From positions 517,156 through 581,155 of the forward strand of contig NZ_LGQW01000015.1 of NCBI RefSeq assembly GCF_003116035.1: a DNA stretch of 64,000 nucleotides. The letters run 5' to 3'. A program made the position numbers and the translations under genes. Shown here in pieces: positions 52,628 through 61,643 of the stretch. This DNA is from Azospirillum sp. TSH64 (GTDB taxonomy: Bacteria > Pseudomonadota > Alphaproteobacteria > Azospirillales > Azospirillaceae). Each line of letters opens with the position of its first letter. Positions within the stretch are counted from its first letter, which is position 1. The notes under the pieces were generated by a model, which saw only the letters and a list, made by a program, of their open reading frames with translations, ran no database searches and was not told the DNA's origin.

Positions 52628-52999
52628 TCAGCGCCGCGGCGCCGAACCGCCCTGGCCCCAGGGGCCCGCCTGGAGCCAGGGCGCCCAGGCCTGCCGCACC
52701 ATCTCGCCCCACAGCCGCATCGGCGCCAGCCACAGATCGGCCGCGGCCGACCCCATCGGGTCGGCGCCGCCCTGCCCTGTCCACTGCCCTGTCCGGGCAC
52801 CGAAGGCGGGGCCGGCCAGCAGCAGCGGGTTCATCATGGCGGGCGCCAGCATGCCGGCGACGGCGTCGAAGGACGGCGTGGCGCGCAGCTGGATGGCGAT
52901 GACCTCCGCCCCATCCTCCCCGGCCTCGCGGTGCCGGATCTGGATTTCCAGGTTCGGCAGATGGGCGGTCAGAATCGTCTCGTCCGGCTTGCGGTCCAT
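52628..52999 (-). CDS. hypothetical protein
   Basis: 123 residues from MDRKPDETIL. The first half is beta-rich (LTAHLPNLEIQIRHREAGEDGAEVIAIQLRAT). The second half carries tryptophans in a repeating pattern (DLWLAPMRLWGEMVRQAWAPWLQAG), which resembles segments of polyhydroxyalkanoate granule-binding proteins; that likeness is superficial. Overall composition is ordinary for this genome. No family recognised. Confidence 0.55.
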   Translation of the reverse strand: MDRKPDETILTAHLPNLEIQIRHREAGEDGAEVIAIQLRATPSFDAVAGMLAPAMMNPLLLAGPAFGARTGQWTGQGGADPMGSAAADLWLAPMRLWGEMVRQAWAPWLQAGPWGQGGSAPRR

Positions 53000-53148
53000 G
53001 GTCTGGCGCTCCAATCGGAATCGGGTCGGGGATGGGTTGGGATCTTGGGGGCTCTTGCGTCGCAACAGTACGGTTTTTGCAACTGCGAAGAAACCCTCCC
53101 CGAAGGGGGTAGCGGAAACCAACGCCCGTTCCGGCCGTTGTTGGCCAT

Positions 53149-54300
53149 ATGGACAGCCCCCTCCCCCCGCCCGATGGCGCCACATCCGATGCCGCATCCG
53201 ATCAGGACGGCCCCTCCCCCGAACAGGAGGCCGCCTGCGCCGGGCTGGCCTACAGCTCCGACGAGACGCCCGGCATCCGGCGGCGGCGCTACGGCAAGGG
53301 CTTCCGCTTCCTGTGGCCCGACGGCACCCAGGTGACGGAGGAGGACACGCTGGCGCGCATCCGCAAGCTGGCGATCCCGCCGGCCTACAAGGATGTCTGG
53401 ATTTGCCCCGATCCGGACGGCCATCTCCAGGCGACCGGCCGCGACGCCAAGGGGCGCAAGCAGTACCGCTACCACCAGCGCTGGACCGAGCTGCGCGAGG
53501 GCACCAAGTTCGGCCGCATGGTGGAGTTCTGCCACGCCCTGCCCAAGCTGCGCGAGCGGGTGGATGCCGACCTCGGCCGGCGCGGCCTGCCGCGGGAGAA
53601 GGTGCTGGCAGCGGTGGTACGGCTGCTGGAAACCACGCTGATCCGTGTCGGCAATGAGGCCTATGCCCGCGAGAACCGCAGCTACGGCCTGACCACCCTG
53701 CGCGACGACCATGCCGAGATCGAGGGGACGGAGGTCCGCTTCTCCTTCAAGGGCAAGTCGGGCAAGGAGTGGAACGTCGCGTTGAAGGACCGCCGGCTGG
53801 CCCGCGTCGTCGCCGCCTGCCGCGATGTGCCGGGGGACGAGCTGTTCCAGTATCTCGACCGCGACGGCCAGCACCACGCCGTGACCTCCGGCGACGTGAA
53901 CGCCTATCTGCGCGAGGCGACCGGTGCCGACTTCACCGCCAAGGATTTCCGCACCTGGGCCGGCACGGTGCTGGCCGCCATGGCGTTGCGGGAGTTCGAG
54001 AGCTTCGACAGCGCCAGCGCCGCCAAGCGCAACGTCACCCGCGCCATCGAACAGGTCGCCACCCGGCTGGGCAACACCCCCAGCGTCTGCCGCAAGAGCT
54101 ACGTCCATCCCGAGGTGCTGGACGCCTATCTGGAGGGCGGCCTGCTGGCCTCGCTCAAGCAGGAGGTGGAGGCGGAGCTGCGCGACGATCTGGCCGGGCT
54201 GAGCGGCGAGGAGGCCGCGGTGCTGGCCTTCCTGCGCGAAAGGCTGGAGCGCGAGACCGCGGCGCGGGCGCGGGAGGGCGCGCGGCGGAAGAAGACGTAG
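53149..54300 (+). CDS. DNA topoisomerase IB (poxvirus-like)
   Basis: 383 residues. Relaxes supercoils via a 3'-phosphotyrosine intermediate. N-terminal domain: PGIRRRRYGKGFRFLWPDGTQVTEEDTLARIRKLAIPPAYKDVWI. The catalytic domain has GRKQYRYHQRW, LIRVGNEAYARENRSYGLTTLR and the tyrosine in VCRKSYVHPEVLDAYLEG (about 320). The usual Arg-Lys-Arg-His set appears preserved. Stand-alone bacterial members are accessory repair or stress enzymes; no Ku or LigD gene lies beside it here. Confidence 0.92.
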   Translation: MDSPLPPPDGATSDAASDQDGPSPEQEAACAGLAYSSDETPGIRRRRYGKGFRFLWPDGTQVTEEDTLARIRKLAIPPAYKDVWICPDPDGHLQATGRDAKGRKQYRYHQRWTELREGTKFGRMVEFCHALPKLRERVDADLGRRGLPREKVLAAVVRLLETTLIRVGNEAYARENRSYGLTTLRDDHAEIEGTEVRFSFKGKSGKEWNVALKDRRLARVVAACRDVPGDELFQYLDRDGQHHAVTSGDVNAYLREATGADFTAKDFRTWAGTVLAAMALREFESFDSASAAKRNVTRAIEQVATRLGNTPSVCRKSYVHPEVLDAYLEGGLLASLKQEVEAELRDDLAGLSGEEAAVLAFLRERLERETAARAREGARRKKT

Positions 54301-54307
54301 GGTTCGG

Positions 54308-54336
54308 GCGGGAGCGCCGCCAGCCGACGCTCCCGC
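54308..54336. terminator. hairpin between convergent topoisomerase and phosphatase genes
   Basis: Exact nine-base arms (GCGGGAGCG with CGCTCCCGC) and an 11-base loop. No T-run follows. Likely serves as a bidirectional end structure. Confidence 0.5.
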
Positions 54337-54353
54337 TTCAGATAGCCGTGGTC

Positions 54354-56342
54354 TCAGACCGCCTCGGCCGTCTCCGTCACCGGCAGCAGGCGGCGCATGA
54401 CCAGACAGACCAGATCCCCGGCAAGGATGCCATCGGCGCCGACATGCGCCTGCACGGTGCGCAGAACCATCTCGGTGCGGTCGCGGGCGGACATGCCGCG
54501 GCTGTGGGCGAGCGCCGCGGCAAGGCGGGCCTCGCCGAAGGGCTCGCGATGGCCGTCGACGGAGTGGAGCACGCCGTCGGTGCACAGGAAGAGCGTCTCG
54601 TCCTGGGTCAGCAGCGCGGTCGCTTCGCTGTAGGGGGCGCCGCGGCGCACGCCCAGCGGCTGGCCGCCGGCCTCGGACAGGAACTGCACAGCACCGTCCG
54701 TCGCGACGCGGGCGGCACCGCGATGGCCGGCGGAGGCGTGCACCAGCGTGCCGGCGGCGCGGTCATAGACGGCGACGAAGGCGGTGGCGAAGCCGTTGAA
54801 GGGGCTTTCGCCGCACAGGCGCTCGTTGGCATGGGTCAGGATGGCGGCCGGGCCGACGCCGGGGCGGGCGGCCTCGCGGATGGCGCCGCGCACCATCAGC
54901 ATCAGGAAGGCGGCAGGCACGCCGCCGCCCGACACGCCGGCGGCGACCAGCAGGCTGTGGCGCTCGTCCAGCTCGACCACATCGTAGAAATCGCCGCTGA
55001 CGGCATGACCGGGCACCAGGATTCCGTAGAACTGGCTGTCGCGGCTGACCGGCAGCTGGCGCGGCAGCAGGCCGGACTGCACGTCGCGGGCGGCGCGCTG
55101 CTCCTCCTCGATCAGCTGTTCGGCGGCGGCCAGCTTCTCGCTCTTGGTCTCAAGCTCCGCCCCGCGCATGACCAGCTGGGCGTCGAGGGTCTCCTCGCGC
55201 GCGTTCGCCTCCATCGCCATGCGGCGGAAGACGCGCGACAGCCGGCCGAACTCGTCGTCGCGGTCGGCGGCCTCGTTGAGGGTCAGGGGGTTGAAGCGGC
55301 CGGCCTCCACCGCCTTGACCGCCTCGCTCAGCCGCTCCACCGGGGCCATCTGGTCGCGGGCGAAGCGCAGGCAGGCATAGACGCCGAGCGCCAGCACGAA
55401 GATGCCGACCAGCCCACCGATCTTCAGCTGGCGGCTCAGCATCGCGCCCGGGTCGGTATAGGCCACCCGCACCGCGGCGACCGTCGGCAGGGCGGCCCCG
55501 GAAGCGGCGGCGGGACCGGGACCGGCATATTTGATCGGTGCCAGCGCCAGCAGGCCGTTGCCCGACACGCGGACGGCCACGTCGCCGCCGGGCGGCAGCG
55601 CCTTGGCCGCGGCGGTGTCGGCGTCGGACAGCGACGCGCCGTCGGCCAGCACCGCGCCGCGGGCCAGCACCCGGCCGTCGCGGTCGAGCAGCCAAGCCGC
55701 CTCCACGGCACGGGTGGCGATCAGCCCGTCGACCAGACCCTCGGCCCCAGACTTGCGCAGCAGGTCGCCCAGCCGCCGCAGGTCGGCGCCGACCTGCACG
55801 ATGCGCGGCTTGTCGACGCCGGCCACCCCGGCGAACTTCATCAGCTTGCCGTTCTCCATCGCCGGTTCGGACACCACCGACGCCGGGGAACGGTTCAGCA
55901 GGCCGACATAGGCGCCGTGGCGCGGGCCGCCCTTGGCATCCTGGCCGAACAGCGGATCGGATCCGGGCAGATTGTGCAGATAGGCGCGGCCGCGGTTGTC
56001 GGTGATCCACATCTCGTCCGGGCCGCCGGCCTCGGCGATCTGCTTCAGCCGGTCGTTGATGGCGCGCGGCGCCATCTTCGCGGTTTCGGCCAGCGCCACC
56101 AGATGCGCGGTCAGCGTCGCTTCCGACAGCAAGCGTTCCGACAGCAGGGCGTCGACGTCCTGCGGGATGTCGCGCGACTGGGCGGCACCGCGGGCGAGCA
56201 GGCCGGCGGCCAGCCGCGCCTCCGTCTCGATCCGTTCGGTCAGGGCGGCGCGCGTCGTCCAGGCCATCGTCGTGGTGACCGCCGCAACCGCCAGCAGCAC
56301 CAGACCGGTGACCAGCAGGATCAAACGCTGTTGGAACGTCAT
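54354..56342 (-). CDS. SpoIIE-type PP2C phosphatase with extracytoplasmic sensor and HAMP
   Basis: 662 residues. Transmembrane helix at 8-28, periplasmic double-PAS-like sensor (about 30-325), second helix VGIFVLALGVYACLRFA, HAMP (DQMAPVERLSEAVKAVEAGRF), a coiled coil, then a SpoIIE domain from about 440. SGDFYD and TDGV metal motifs are kept. But GDVSGxG appears as AGVSGGG (Asp lost), and the final DDxT appears as GDLV. ATG at 56342 fits the signal anchor. Should regulate an anti-sigma antagonist if active, though no such partner gene lies nearby. Confidence 0.82.
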   Translation of the reverse strand: MTFQQRLILLVTGLVLLAVAAVTTTMAWTTRAALTERIETEARLAAGLLARGAAQSRDIPQDVDALLSERLLSEATLTAHLVALAETAKMAPRAINDRLKQIAEAGGPDEMWITDNRGRAYLHNLPGSDPLFGQDAKGGPRHGAYVGLLNRSPASVVSEPAMENGKLMKFAGVAGVDKPRIVQVGADLRRLGDLLRKSGAEGLVDGLIATRAVEAAWLLDRDGRVLARGAVLADGASLSDADTAAAKALPPGGDVAVRVSGNGLLALAPIKYAGPGPAAASGAALPTVAAVRVAYTDPGAMLSRQLKIGGLVGIFVLALGVYACLRFARDQMAPVERLSEAVKAVEAGRFNPLTLNEAADRDDEFGRLSRVFRRMAMEANAREETLDAQLVMRGAELETKSEKLAAAEQLIEEEQRAARDVQSGLLPRQLPVSRDSQFYGILVPGHAVSGDFYDVVELDERHSLLVAAGVSGGGVPAAFLMLMVRGAIREAARPGVGPAAILTHANERLCGESPFNGFATAFVAVYDRAAGTLVHASAGHRGAARVATDGAVQFLSEAGGQPLGVRRGAPYSEATALLTQDETLFLCTDGVLHSVDGHREPFGEARLAAALAHSRGMSARDRTEMVLRTVQAHVGADGILAGDLVCLVMRRLLPVTETAEAV

Positions 56343-56613
56343 GGGATTGCGCCCGCCCCCCGTCGTTGAAGAAATGGCCGATGCCACCGCTTCTACCGGT
56401 CCGGGGCGCGCAAGTCCAGGCACCGGGGCGCTGCACCCGTCATGTCACGGCGACGGATGGCCGCAGCGGCCCGGCGGCAGCACGAAAGCCGTCATCGCGC
56501 CGGATCGGCAGGCGATCCACGCAAGATTCAACCGCGGGCGCGACATTATCTCTTTCGTAACCAGATGGCCGGTAAGACGAAAAACCCCGCCGCCTTCCCG
56601 CTGGTGCACGCCG

Positions 56614-56988
56614 ATGCCGATGAATGTCCTGGAGATCGCCATCTACGCCATGGTTCTCACCGCCAGCCAGCCGAACGCCTACGAATGCGTCGCGGTCAAG
56701 CCGGAGGGGGTGAACTGCACCAACGGGCTATCGGCGAAGCCCGACGGTCCGAACCTGCTGTTCAACACCGGCATCCAGGTGATCAAGGACCGTCAGGGCC
56801 GCGTGCAGCTGAGCAACGGGTTGCAGACCCGCTTCGACAGCTCCGCCTGGGTGGAATTCCAGGATGCGGGGAAGAAGCCGGTGGTCAGCGTCCGCAAGAC
56901 CGGCCCGCTGCGCTTCCGCTTCTCCAACGGCTTCCAGTGCGAAGCGATGGGCAACCCGGAAGACATGGCCCGCTGCTACAAGCCCTGA
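56614..56988 (+). CDS. small hypothetical protein with a hydrophobic N-terminus
   Basis: 124 residues (122 if the second Met at 56620 is used). MNVLEIAIYAMVLTASQPNA may be a weak signal peptide; no clear ribosome site precedes it. The mature part has two cysteine pairs (YECVAVKPEGVNCTNG and FQCEAMGNPEDMARC), and a repeat-like pattern of NGLQTRFDSS and SNGFQ. This suggests a secreted disulfide-stabilised protein. The stretch between 56343 and 56613 shows nothing else. Confidence 0.6.
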   Translation: MPMNVLEIAIYAMVLTASQPNAYECVAVKPEGVNCTNGLSAKPDGPNLLFNTGIQVIKDRQGRVQLSNGLQTRFDSSAWVEFQDAGKKPVVSVRKTGPLRFRFSNGFQCEAMGNPEDMARCYKP

Positions 56989-57015
56989 CGGCCGGCCCTT
57001 GACGGCCGGTTTTGC

Positions 57016-57408
57016 TTACCGGTTGATGCCGCGGCGCTCCATCTCGTCCTCGATGGCGCGGCGGTTCTGCCGGAGCTGGCGCTGCTCCTCGCCCAGCCGG
57101 TCATACTGGCTGCGCAGGTCGCGGTCGGAATAGTCGCTGAAGGCGTTGCCGCGGCGGTTGCCCGACGAGCCTTCATAGCGGCGGCCATCACGGTTCGCAT
57201 CGCGGTTGACGTCCCGCTCGTCCGCCGCGCGCCCGTCGCGGTCCTGCGGATAGGCGTTGGGGTTGACGGCGCGGTTCAGCTGGTCGAGCGCGCCGCCCCA
57301 GCCGCCCTGGCCATTCTGGGATTGTCCGTTCTGGGATTGCCCGCTTTGGGCCAGGGCGGGCGACGACAGGGCCAGGACGGCGGCGGCGGCGAGGATGACG
57401 GTACGCAT
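57016..57408 (-). CDS. small secreted charged protein
   Basis: 130 residues. Signal peptide 1-20 (LALSSPALA-QS). GGGGAG lies eight bases upstream. The mature protein starts with the repeat SGQSQNGQSQNGQGG, then an Asn/Asp/Arg-rich middle (DRDGRAADERDVNRDANRDG) and a helical end (LRSQYDRLGEEQRQLRQNRRAIEDEMERRG) that may be a coiled coil. No family recognised; such proteins often occur in the alphaproteobacterial envelope. Confidence 0.7.
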   Translation of the reverse strand: MRTVILAAAAVLALSSPALAQSGQSQNGQSQNGQGGWGGALDQLNRAVNPNAYPQDRDGRAADERDVNRDANRDGRRYEGSSGNRRGNAFSDYSDRDLRSQYDRLGEEQRQLRQNRRAIEDEMERRGINR

Positions 57409-57475
57409 TGGACGAACTCCCCTGAGCGATTGTCGTTTCCTTCTGACAACCGCCGGGGAGCCGATCCGTCACGCA

Positions 57476-58435
57476 TCACACCGGATCCGGCCCCAGGCCG
57501 CCGCGCCCGTGCGGCGCGTCGAGGTCCAGCTTCGGCCCCTTCGGCACGATGCCGGTCGGGTTGATGGTGGCGTGGCTGCCGTAGTAATGGCGCTTGATGT
57601 GGTCGAAATTCACCGTCTCCGCCACACCCGGCGCCTGATAGAGGTCGCGCAGATAGCCCGACAGGTGCGGATAGTCGGCGATCCGCCGTTGGTTGCACTT
57701 GAAATGCCCGACATAGACCGCGTCGAAGCGCACCAGCGTGGTGAACAGCCGCCAATCCGCCTCGGTCAGCCGGTTGCCGACCAGCCAGCGCTGCGTCGCC
57801 AGCTTGGCATCGAGGCCGTCCAGCGCCGCGAACAGCGCGTCGAAGGCCGCCTCGTACTTGTCCTGGGAGGTGGCGAAGCCGGCCTTGTAGACGCCGTTGT
57901 TGACGGCGTCATAGACGTGGGCGTTGACGCGGTCGATCTCCTCCGCCATGTCCGCCGGGTAGAAATCGGTGCGGACGTCGGTGAAGGCGTCGAACTCGCG
58001 GTTGAGCATGCGGATGATCTCCGCCGACTCGTTGTTCACTATGCTGCCGGTCTTTTTGTCCCACAGCACCGGGACGGTCACCCGGCCGCTGTAGCCGGGC
58101 TTGGCCTTCAGATAGACCTCGTAGAGCCGCCTCGCGCCGGTGACCGGCTCCGGCTCGGCGAAGGTCCAGCCGTCGGCCAGCATCAGCGGATCGACGATGC
58201 TGACGCCGATCACGTCGTCCAGCCGCTTCAGCTTGCGGAGGATCAGCGTGCGGTGCGCCCAGGGGCAGGCCAGCGACACCATCAGGTGATAGCGCCCGGC
58301 CTCCGCCGGATAGGGGGTGGAGCCGTCGGCCGACACCCGGTCGCGGAACTGCGCCTCCGTCCGGACGAACGCGCCGCCGCTCTTCTTGGTGTCGTACCAC
58401 TGGTCTTGCCACTGTCCATCGATCAGCAGGCCCAC
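57476..58435 (-). CDS. glutathionyl-hydroquinone reductase (YqjG/ECM4 type GST)
   Basis: 319 residues, longer than ordinary GSTs, as in the Xi class. Catalytic cysteine in MVSLACPWAHRTLILRKL (about residue 58). Family blocks WDKKTGSIVNNESAEIIRMLN and PADMAEEIDRVNAHVYDAVNNGVYKAGFA are present, and the late LVRFDAVYVGHFKCNQRRIADYPHLSGYLRDLYQ is diagnostic. Reduces glutathionyl-hydroquinones and phenacyl adducts. Begins 33 bases after wrbA on the same strand, so probably cotranscribed. Confidence 0.9.
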   Translation of the reverse strand: MGLLIDGQWQDQWYDTKKSGGAFVRTEAQFRDRVSADGSTPYPAEAGRYHLMVSLACPWAHRTLILRKLKRLDDVIGVSIVDPLMLADGWTFAEPEPVTGARRLYEVYLKAKPGYSGRVTVPVLWDKKTGSIVNNESAEIIRMLNREFDAFTDVRTDFYPADMAEEIDRVNAHVYDAVNNGVYKAGFATSQDKYEAAFDALFAALDGLDAKLATQRWLVGNRLTEADWRLFTTLVRFDAVYVGHFKCNQRRIADYPHLSGYLRDLYQAPGVAETVNFDHIKRHYYGSHATINPTGIVPKGPKLDLDAPHGRGGLGPDPV

Positions 58436-58468
58436 GGCTCCCTCCCCTTCTTCACTCTCTGACGAAAA

Positions 58469-59071
58469 TCAACCGTGCAGCTTGGTCGTGATCTCGGCGA
58501 CGTGGCGGCCCTGGTAGCGGGCACCGTCCAGCTCGACCGCACTCGGGCGGCGCGAGCCGTCGCCGTCGGCGATGGTGCTGGCGCCGTAGGGCGAGTTGCC
58601 CATCACTTCCGAAACGCCCATCTGGCCCTGGAAGGAATAGGGCAGCCCGACGATCACCAGACCCAGATGCAGCAGGACGGTGTGGGTGCTGAGGATGGTG
58701 CTCTCCTGCCCGCCATGCTGGGTGGCGGTGGAGGTGAAGACGCTGCCGACCTTGCCGACGAGCGCGCCCTTGGCCCACAGCCCGCCGGTCTGGTCGAGGA
58801 AGTTCTTCATCTGCGAGGCCATGTTGCCGTAGCGCGTCGGCGTGCCGATGACGATGGCATCGTACTGGGCCAGCTCGTCGACCGTGGCGACAGGGATGTT
58901 GCTCTCGTCCTTGTAGTGGGCGGACTGGCGGACGGCTTCCGGCACCAGTTCGGGCACGCGCTTCACCGCCACCTCGGTGCCGGCGACGGAGCGGGCGCCT
59001 TCGGCCACCGCCTGCGCCATCTCCGACACGTGGCCCCAGCTGCTGTAATAGAGGACCAGAACCTTCGCCAT
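58469..59071 (-). CDS. wrbA: NAD(P)H:quinone oxidoreductase WrbA
   Basis: 200 residues, flavodoxin-like. FMN-binding start [20 protein letters not shown], then [25 protein letters not shown] and [30 protein letters not shown]. Two-electron quinone reduction avoids semiquinone radicals. First gene of a two-gene unit with the glutathionyl-hydroquinone reductase, both handling quinones. Divergent from the LysR gene, with an operator-like repeat in the gap. Confidence 0.92.
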   Translation of the reverse strand: MAKVLVLYYSSWGHVSEMAQAVAEGARSVAGTEVAVKRVPELVPEAVRQSAHYKDESNIPVATVDELAQYDAIVIGTPTRYGNMASQMKNFLDQTGGLWAKGALVGKVGSVFTSTATQHGGQESTILSTHTVLLHLGLVIVGLPYSFQGQMGVSEVMGNSPYGASTIADGDGSRRPSAVELDGARYQGRHVAEITTKLHG

Positions 59072-59204
59072 CGCCGTCACTCCCTGTTGGTTTGCCTGAA
59101 TGGGTCGTCGATTTTCCGGCCGCCGCGGACAGGTGCCGGCCGCGGCGGTGACACCAGAAATAGGGCGCGGCGGCGCTTTCGGTAATGGCGGATCTTGGCA
59201 CCTT

Positions 59205-59227
59205 ATTGTTTCCGGGTGTACAACAAT
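59205..59227. promoter_or_regulatory. T-N11-A LysR-type operator between wrbA and the LysR gene
   Basis: ATTGTT at 59205-59210 and AACAAT at 59222-59227 are exact six-base inverted arms around an 11-base spacer, the standard LysR geometry. The site ends three bases before the LysR ATG and lies about 135 bases from the wrbA start. Likely used for autorepression and for wrbA activation. Confidence 0.6.
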
Positions 59228-59230
59228 GCC

Positions 59231-60175
59231 ATGGATCGCCTCGACGACATGCTCGCCTTCATCAAGGTGGTGGACACCAAGAGCTTCACCGCCGCCGCCG
59301 ACCGGCTCAATCTGTCGAAGTCGGTGGTCTCCCGCCGCATCGGCGAGCTGGAGAACAGGCTCGGCGCGCGGCTCTTGAACCGCACCACCCGCAAGCTCAG
59401 CCTGACCGAAGTGGGGCAGGCCTATTACGAGCGCTGCACCCGCATCCTCGCCGATCTGGAGGAGGCGGAGCAGGCGGTCGCCGACCTGCATGCCGCCCCG
59501 CGCGGCCGGCTGCGGCTGAACGCACCGGTCAGCTTCGGCATCATGCATCTGGCGCCGGCGGTGGCGGAGTTCCTGGAGCGCTACCCGGCCATCGAGATCG
59601 ATATGGACCTGAACGACCGCACGGTCGATCTGGTCGACGAGGGGTACGATCTGGCAGTGCGCATCGGCCGGCTGCGCGACAGCTCGCTGATCGCCCGGCG
59701 GCTGGCCCCGGCGCGGATGGCGCTGTGCGCCAGCCCAGCCTATCTGCAAAAGCACGGCGTGCCGCAGACGCCGGACGAGCTGAGCAACCACGCCTGCCTG
59801 ATCTACACCAACGTGCCGACCCCCGACCTCTGGCCGTTCATCGTCGATGGGGAAACGCGCAGCGTCCGGGTGACGGGCCCGATCCGCAGCAACAACGGCG
59901 ACCTGCTGCGCGAGGCAGCGGCGGCCGGCGTCGGCTTTATCATGTCGCCGACCTTCCTGTGCGGACAGGCGTTGTCGCGCGGCGAGCTGGTCAGCATCCT
60001 GCACCGCCATGTCCCGGCCGAGGTGAGCGTCAATGCGGTCTATCCGCAGAACCGCCATTTGTCGCCGAAGGTGCGGGTGTTCGTCGATTTCCTGGTGCAG
60101 CGCTTCGGCCCGCGCCCCTATTGGGACTGCGCGCTGCTCGACACGCTGCCGGAAGAAGCATGGCCGCATGAGTGA
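59231..60175 (+). CDS. LysR family transcriptional regulator
   Basis: 314 residues. Winged helix at about 1-60: [56 protein letters not shown]. Effector domain to the end. Divergent from wrbA-yqjG, so probably responds to quinone or electrophile stress. ATG at 59231 is chosen because [10 protein letters not shown] is the standard start; an earlier ATG would run through the operator. Confidence 0.9.
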   Translation: MDRLDDMLAFIKVVDTKSFTAAADRLNLSKSVVSRRIGELENRLGARLLNRTTRKLSLTEVGQAYYERCTRILADLEEAEQAVADLHAAPRGRLRLNAPVSFGIMHLAPAVAEFLERYPAIEIDMDLNDRTVDLVDEGYDLAVRIGRLRDSSLIARRLAPARMALCASPAYLQKHGVPQTPDELSNHACLIYTNVPTPDLWPFIVDGETRSVRVTGPIRSNNGDLLREAAAAGVGFIMSPTFLCGQALSRGELVSILHRHVPAEVSVNAVYPQNRHLSPKVRVFVDFLVQRFGPRPYWDCALLDTLPEEAWPHE

Positions 60176-60203
60176 GCGGGCGCGGCAGCCCGGCCGAACG
60201 GCC

Positions 60204-60596
60204 TCAGGACGGCTGGTTCGGCCGGCGGCGGGAGCGCAGGTTCAGCGCGGTGATGAAGTTGGGCTGCTGGCCGACGACCTGACCCTGGGGAACCGGCTTC
60301 TTCGGGGCGGTGGACAGGAAGCCGCCGACCCGGCCGCGCAGTTCGACCGAGTGATGCGCCGCCTCGTCGGCGGTTTGCGCCACTTGGCGGCGGACCGACG
60401 GCTCCAGCGTGTTGAAGGCACGCGAGGCGAACTCAAAGGCCGGCTGCGATTTGGTGGCGATCACCTGACGCAGTGCCTTGGACACCAGCACCGTGTCGAG
60501 ACCGCCCGGCCCCTCGACCCCATCCAGCACGTCGGCCAGGATGCCGATGGCCTGGAGCGTGCGGTTGTCGTCCAGCGAAAGGTCGTGAGCGTCCAT
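60204..60596 (-). CDS. hypothetical protein
   Basis: 130 residues, mostly helical ([71 protein letters not shown]). It ends with a basic tail, [14 protein letters not shown]. No signal or membrane segment. Convergent with the LysR gene. No family recognised. The 148 bases before it, toward 60745, show nothing. Confidence 0.6.
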   Translation of the reverse strand: MDAHDLSLDDNRTLQAIGILADVLDGVEGPGGLDTVLVSKALRQVIATKSQPAFEFASRAFNTLEPSVRRQVAQTADEAAHHSVELRGRVGGFLSTAPKKPVPQGQVVGQQPNFITALNLRSRRRPNQPS

Positions 60597-60744
60597 ACGG
60601 GTCTTCCGATCGTCTCAAGCGGTACGGGTCTCGCCCCTGAGGACACCCGGCTTCTACCGCTTGAATCATAGTGTTTGCGCCGGCATCTGGCAATGGACGG
60701 CAGTGCGGGACGGCAGTGGATTCGTTAAGACCGTGGCGGCCACG

Positions 60745-61590
60745 CTACTCGGCGACGGTGGTGAGGACGGCGGAGCGGACGGCCACGGCGCCCCTGGCAT
60801 CGGCCGGCAGCGCCGCCAGCGCGGCGCGCAGGCCCGCCAGATAGGGACCGGCCGGCTCGACTTCCTCCCGGTCGGCGGCGAACAGCGGCTCGCGGGTCAC
60901 CAGCGCCAGGATCATCGCCGGGCCGAAGGGCGGTGAGATGGTGTAGATGCGGTCGGCCGACGATTTCGCGACGCCCAGCGCCACTGGCCGCCCGGCCTCC
61001 ACACGGTCGTCCCGGCGCAGGCGCATCGGCACCATGTGGATGACGCTGCCGTCGCCGTCGATGTAATCGACGGTCAGATGGCCCGGCATGCCGGCGGTGA
61101 CCGTGATCTCCAAAGTCTCGCCCTTGCGGTAGACCAGCGACGGCCGGTTGAAGGAGAGCGTCGGGGCGTCGGTATCCTGACCCGCCGATTGCGTCGCCAA
61201 CTGTGTGGGCAGCCCGGCGATGCCCAGCGCCTCGCACAGCGGCCAGGGCCGCACGGCCACCCGCGCTTCGAGATCGATGCCGGGCGGCAGCGCGGTGAGC
61301 ACCGCCTTCAGGCCAACCGCATCCTCGTCGCTGCCGACATAGCCGGAGATGCGCAGCCCCTTGGCGGTCTCGGCCGTCCCGACACCGGCGCAGTTCAGGC
61401 GGCCGACCGCGGCGTCCACCTCCTTGCGGGCCTCGGCGACGGACGGGCGCGGGGGGTCCACAGCGGTGGCCGCCGGCGGGGTCTGTGCCTGCGACAGCCC
61501 GGCCATCAAAAGGCAGGCGACGCCGGCCGCTGCCGGACTCCCGGTTCCCCATCGTCGTGGGGATGACGGATCGGAAAAAGATCGGATCAT
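60745..61590 (-). CDS. secreted DUF4384-like protein, partner of the caspase-like gene
   Basis: 281 residues. Signal peptide to about residue 36 (AAGVACLLMAGLSQAQ). Residues about 60-125 with LRISGYVGSDEDAVGLKAVLTALPPGID resemble a BON-like fold. A DUF4384-type domain follows: SFNRPSLVYRKGETLEITVTAGMPGHLTVDYIDGDGSVIHMVPM. These domains accompany caspase-like or protein-kinase sensors in secreted signalling proteins. Starts 53 bases after the caspase-like gene on the same strand, so likely one operon. Confidence 0.75.
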   Translation of the reverse strand: MIRSFSDPSSPRRWGTGSPAAAGVACLLMAGLSQAQTPPAATAVDPPRPSVAEARKEVDAAVGRLNCAGVGTAETAKGLRISGYVGSDEDAVGLKAVLTALPPGIDLEARVAVRPWPLCEALGIAGLPTQLATQSAGQDTDAPTLSFNRPSLVYRKGETLEITVTAGMPGHLTVDYIDGDGSVIHMVPMRLRRDDRVEAGRPVALGVAKSSADRIYTISPPFGPAMILALVTREPLFAADREEVEPAGPYLAGLRAALAALPADARGAVAVRSAVLTTVAE

Positions 61591-61643
61591 GATGGACGGT
61601 TCCGAACGGGCGGTTTCCAGACGGGCATTCAGGGTTTTGCCGG

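Noticed and set aside
53769..56369. 866-codon + strand frame across the topoisomerase end and the phosphatase gene
   Set aside because: Frame-shifted and antisense shadow of two well-supported genes.
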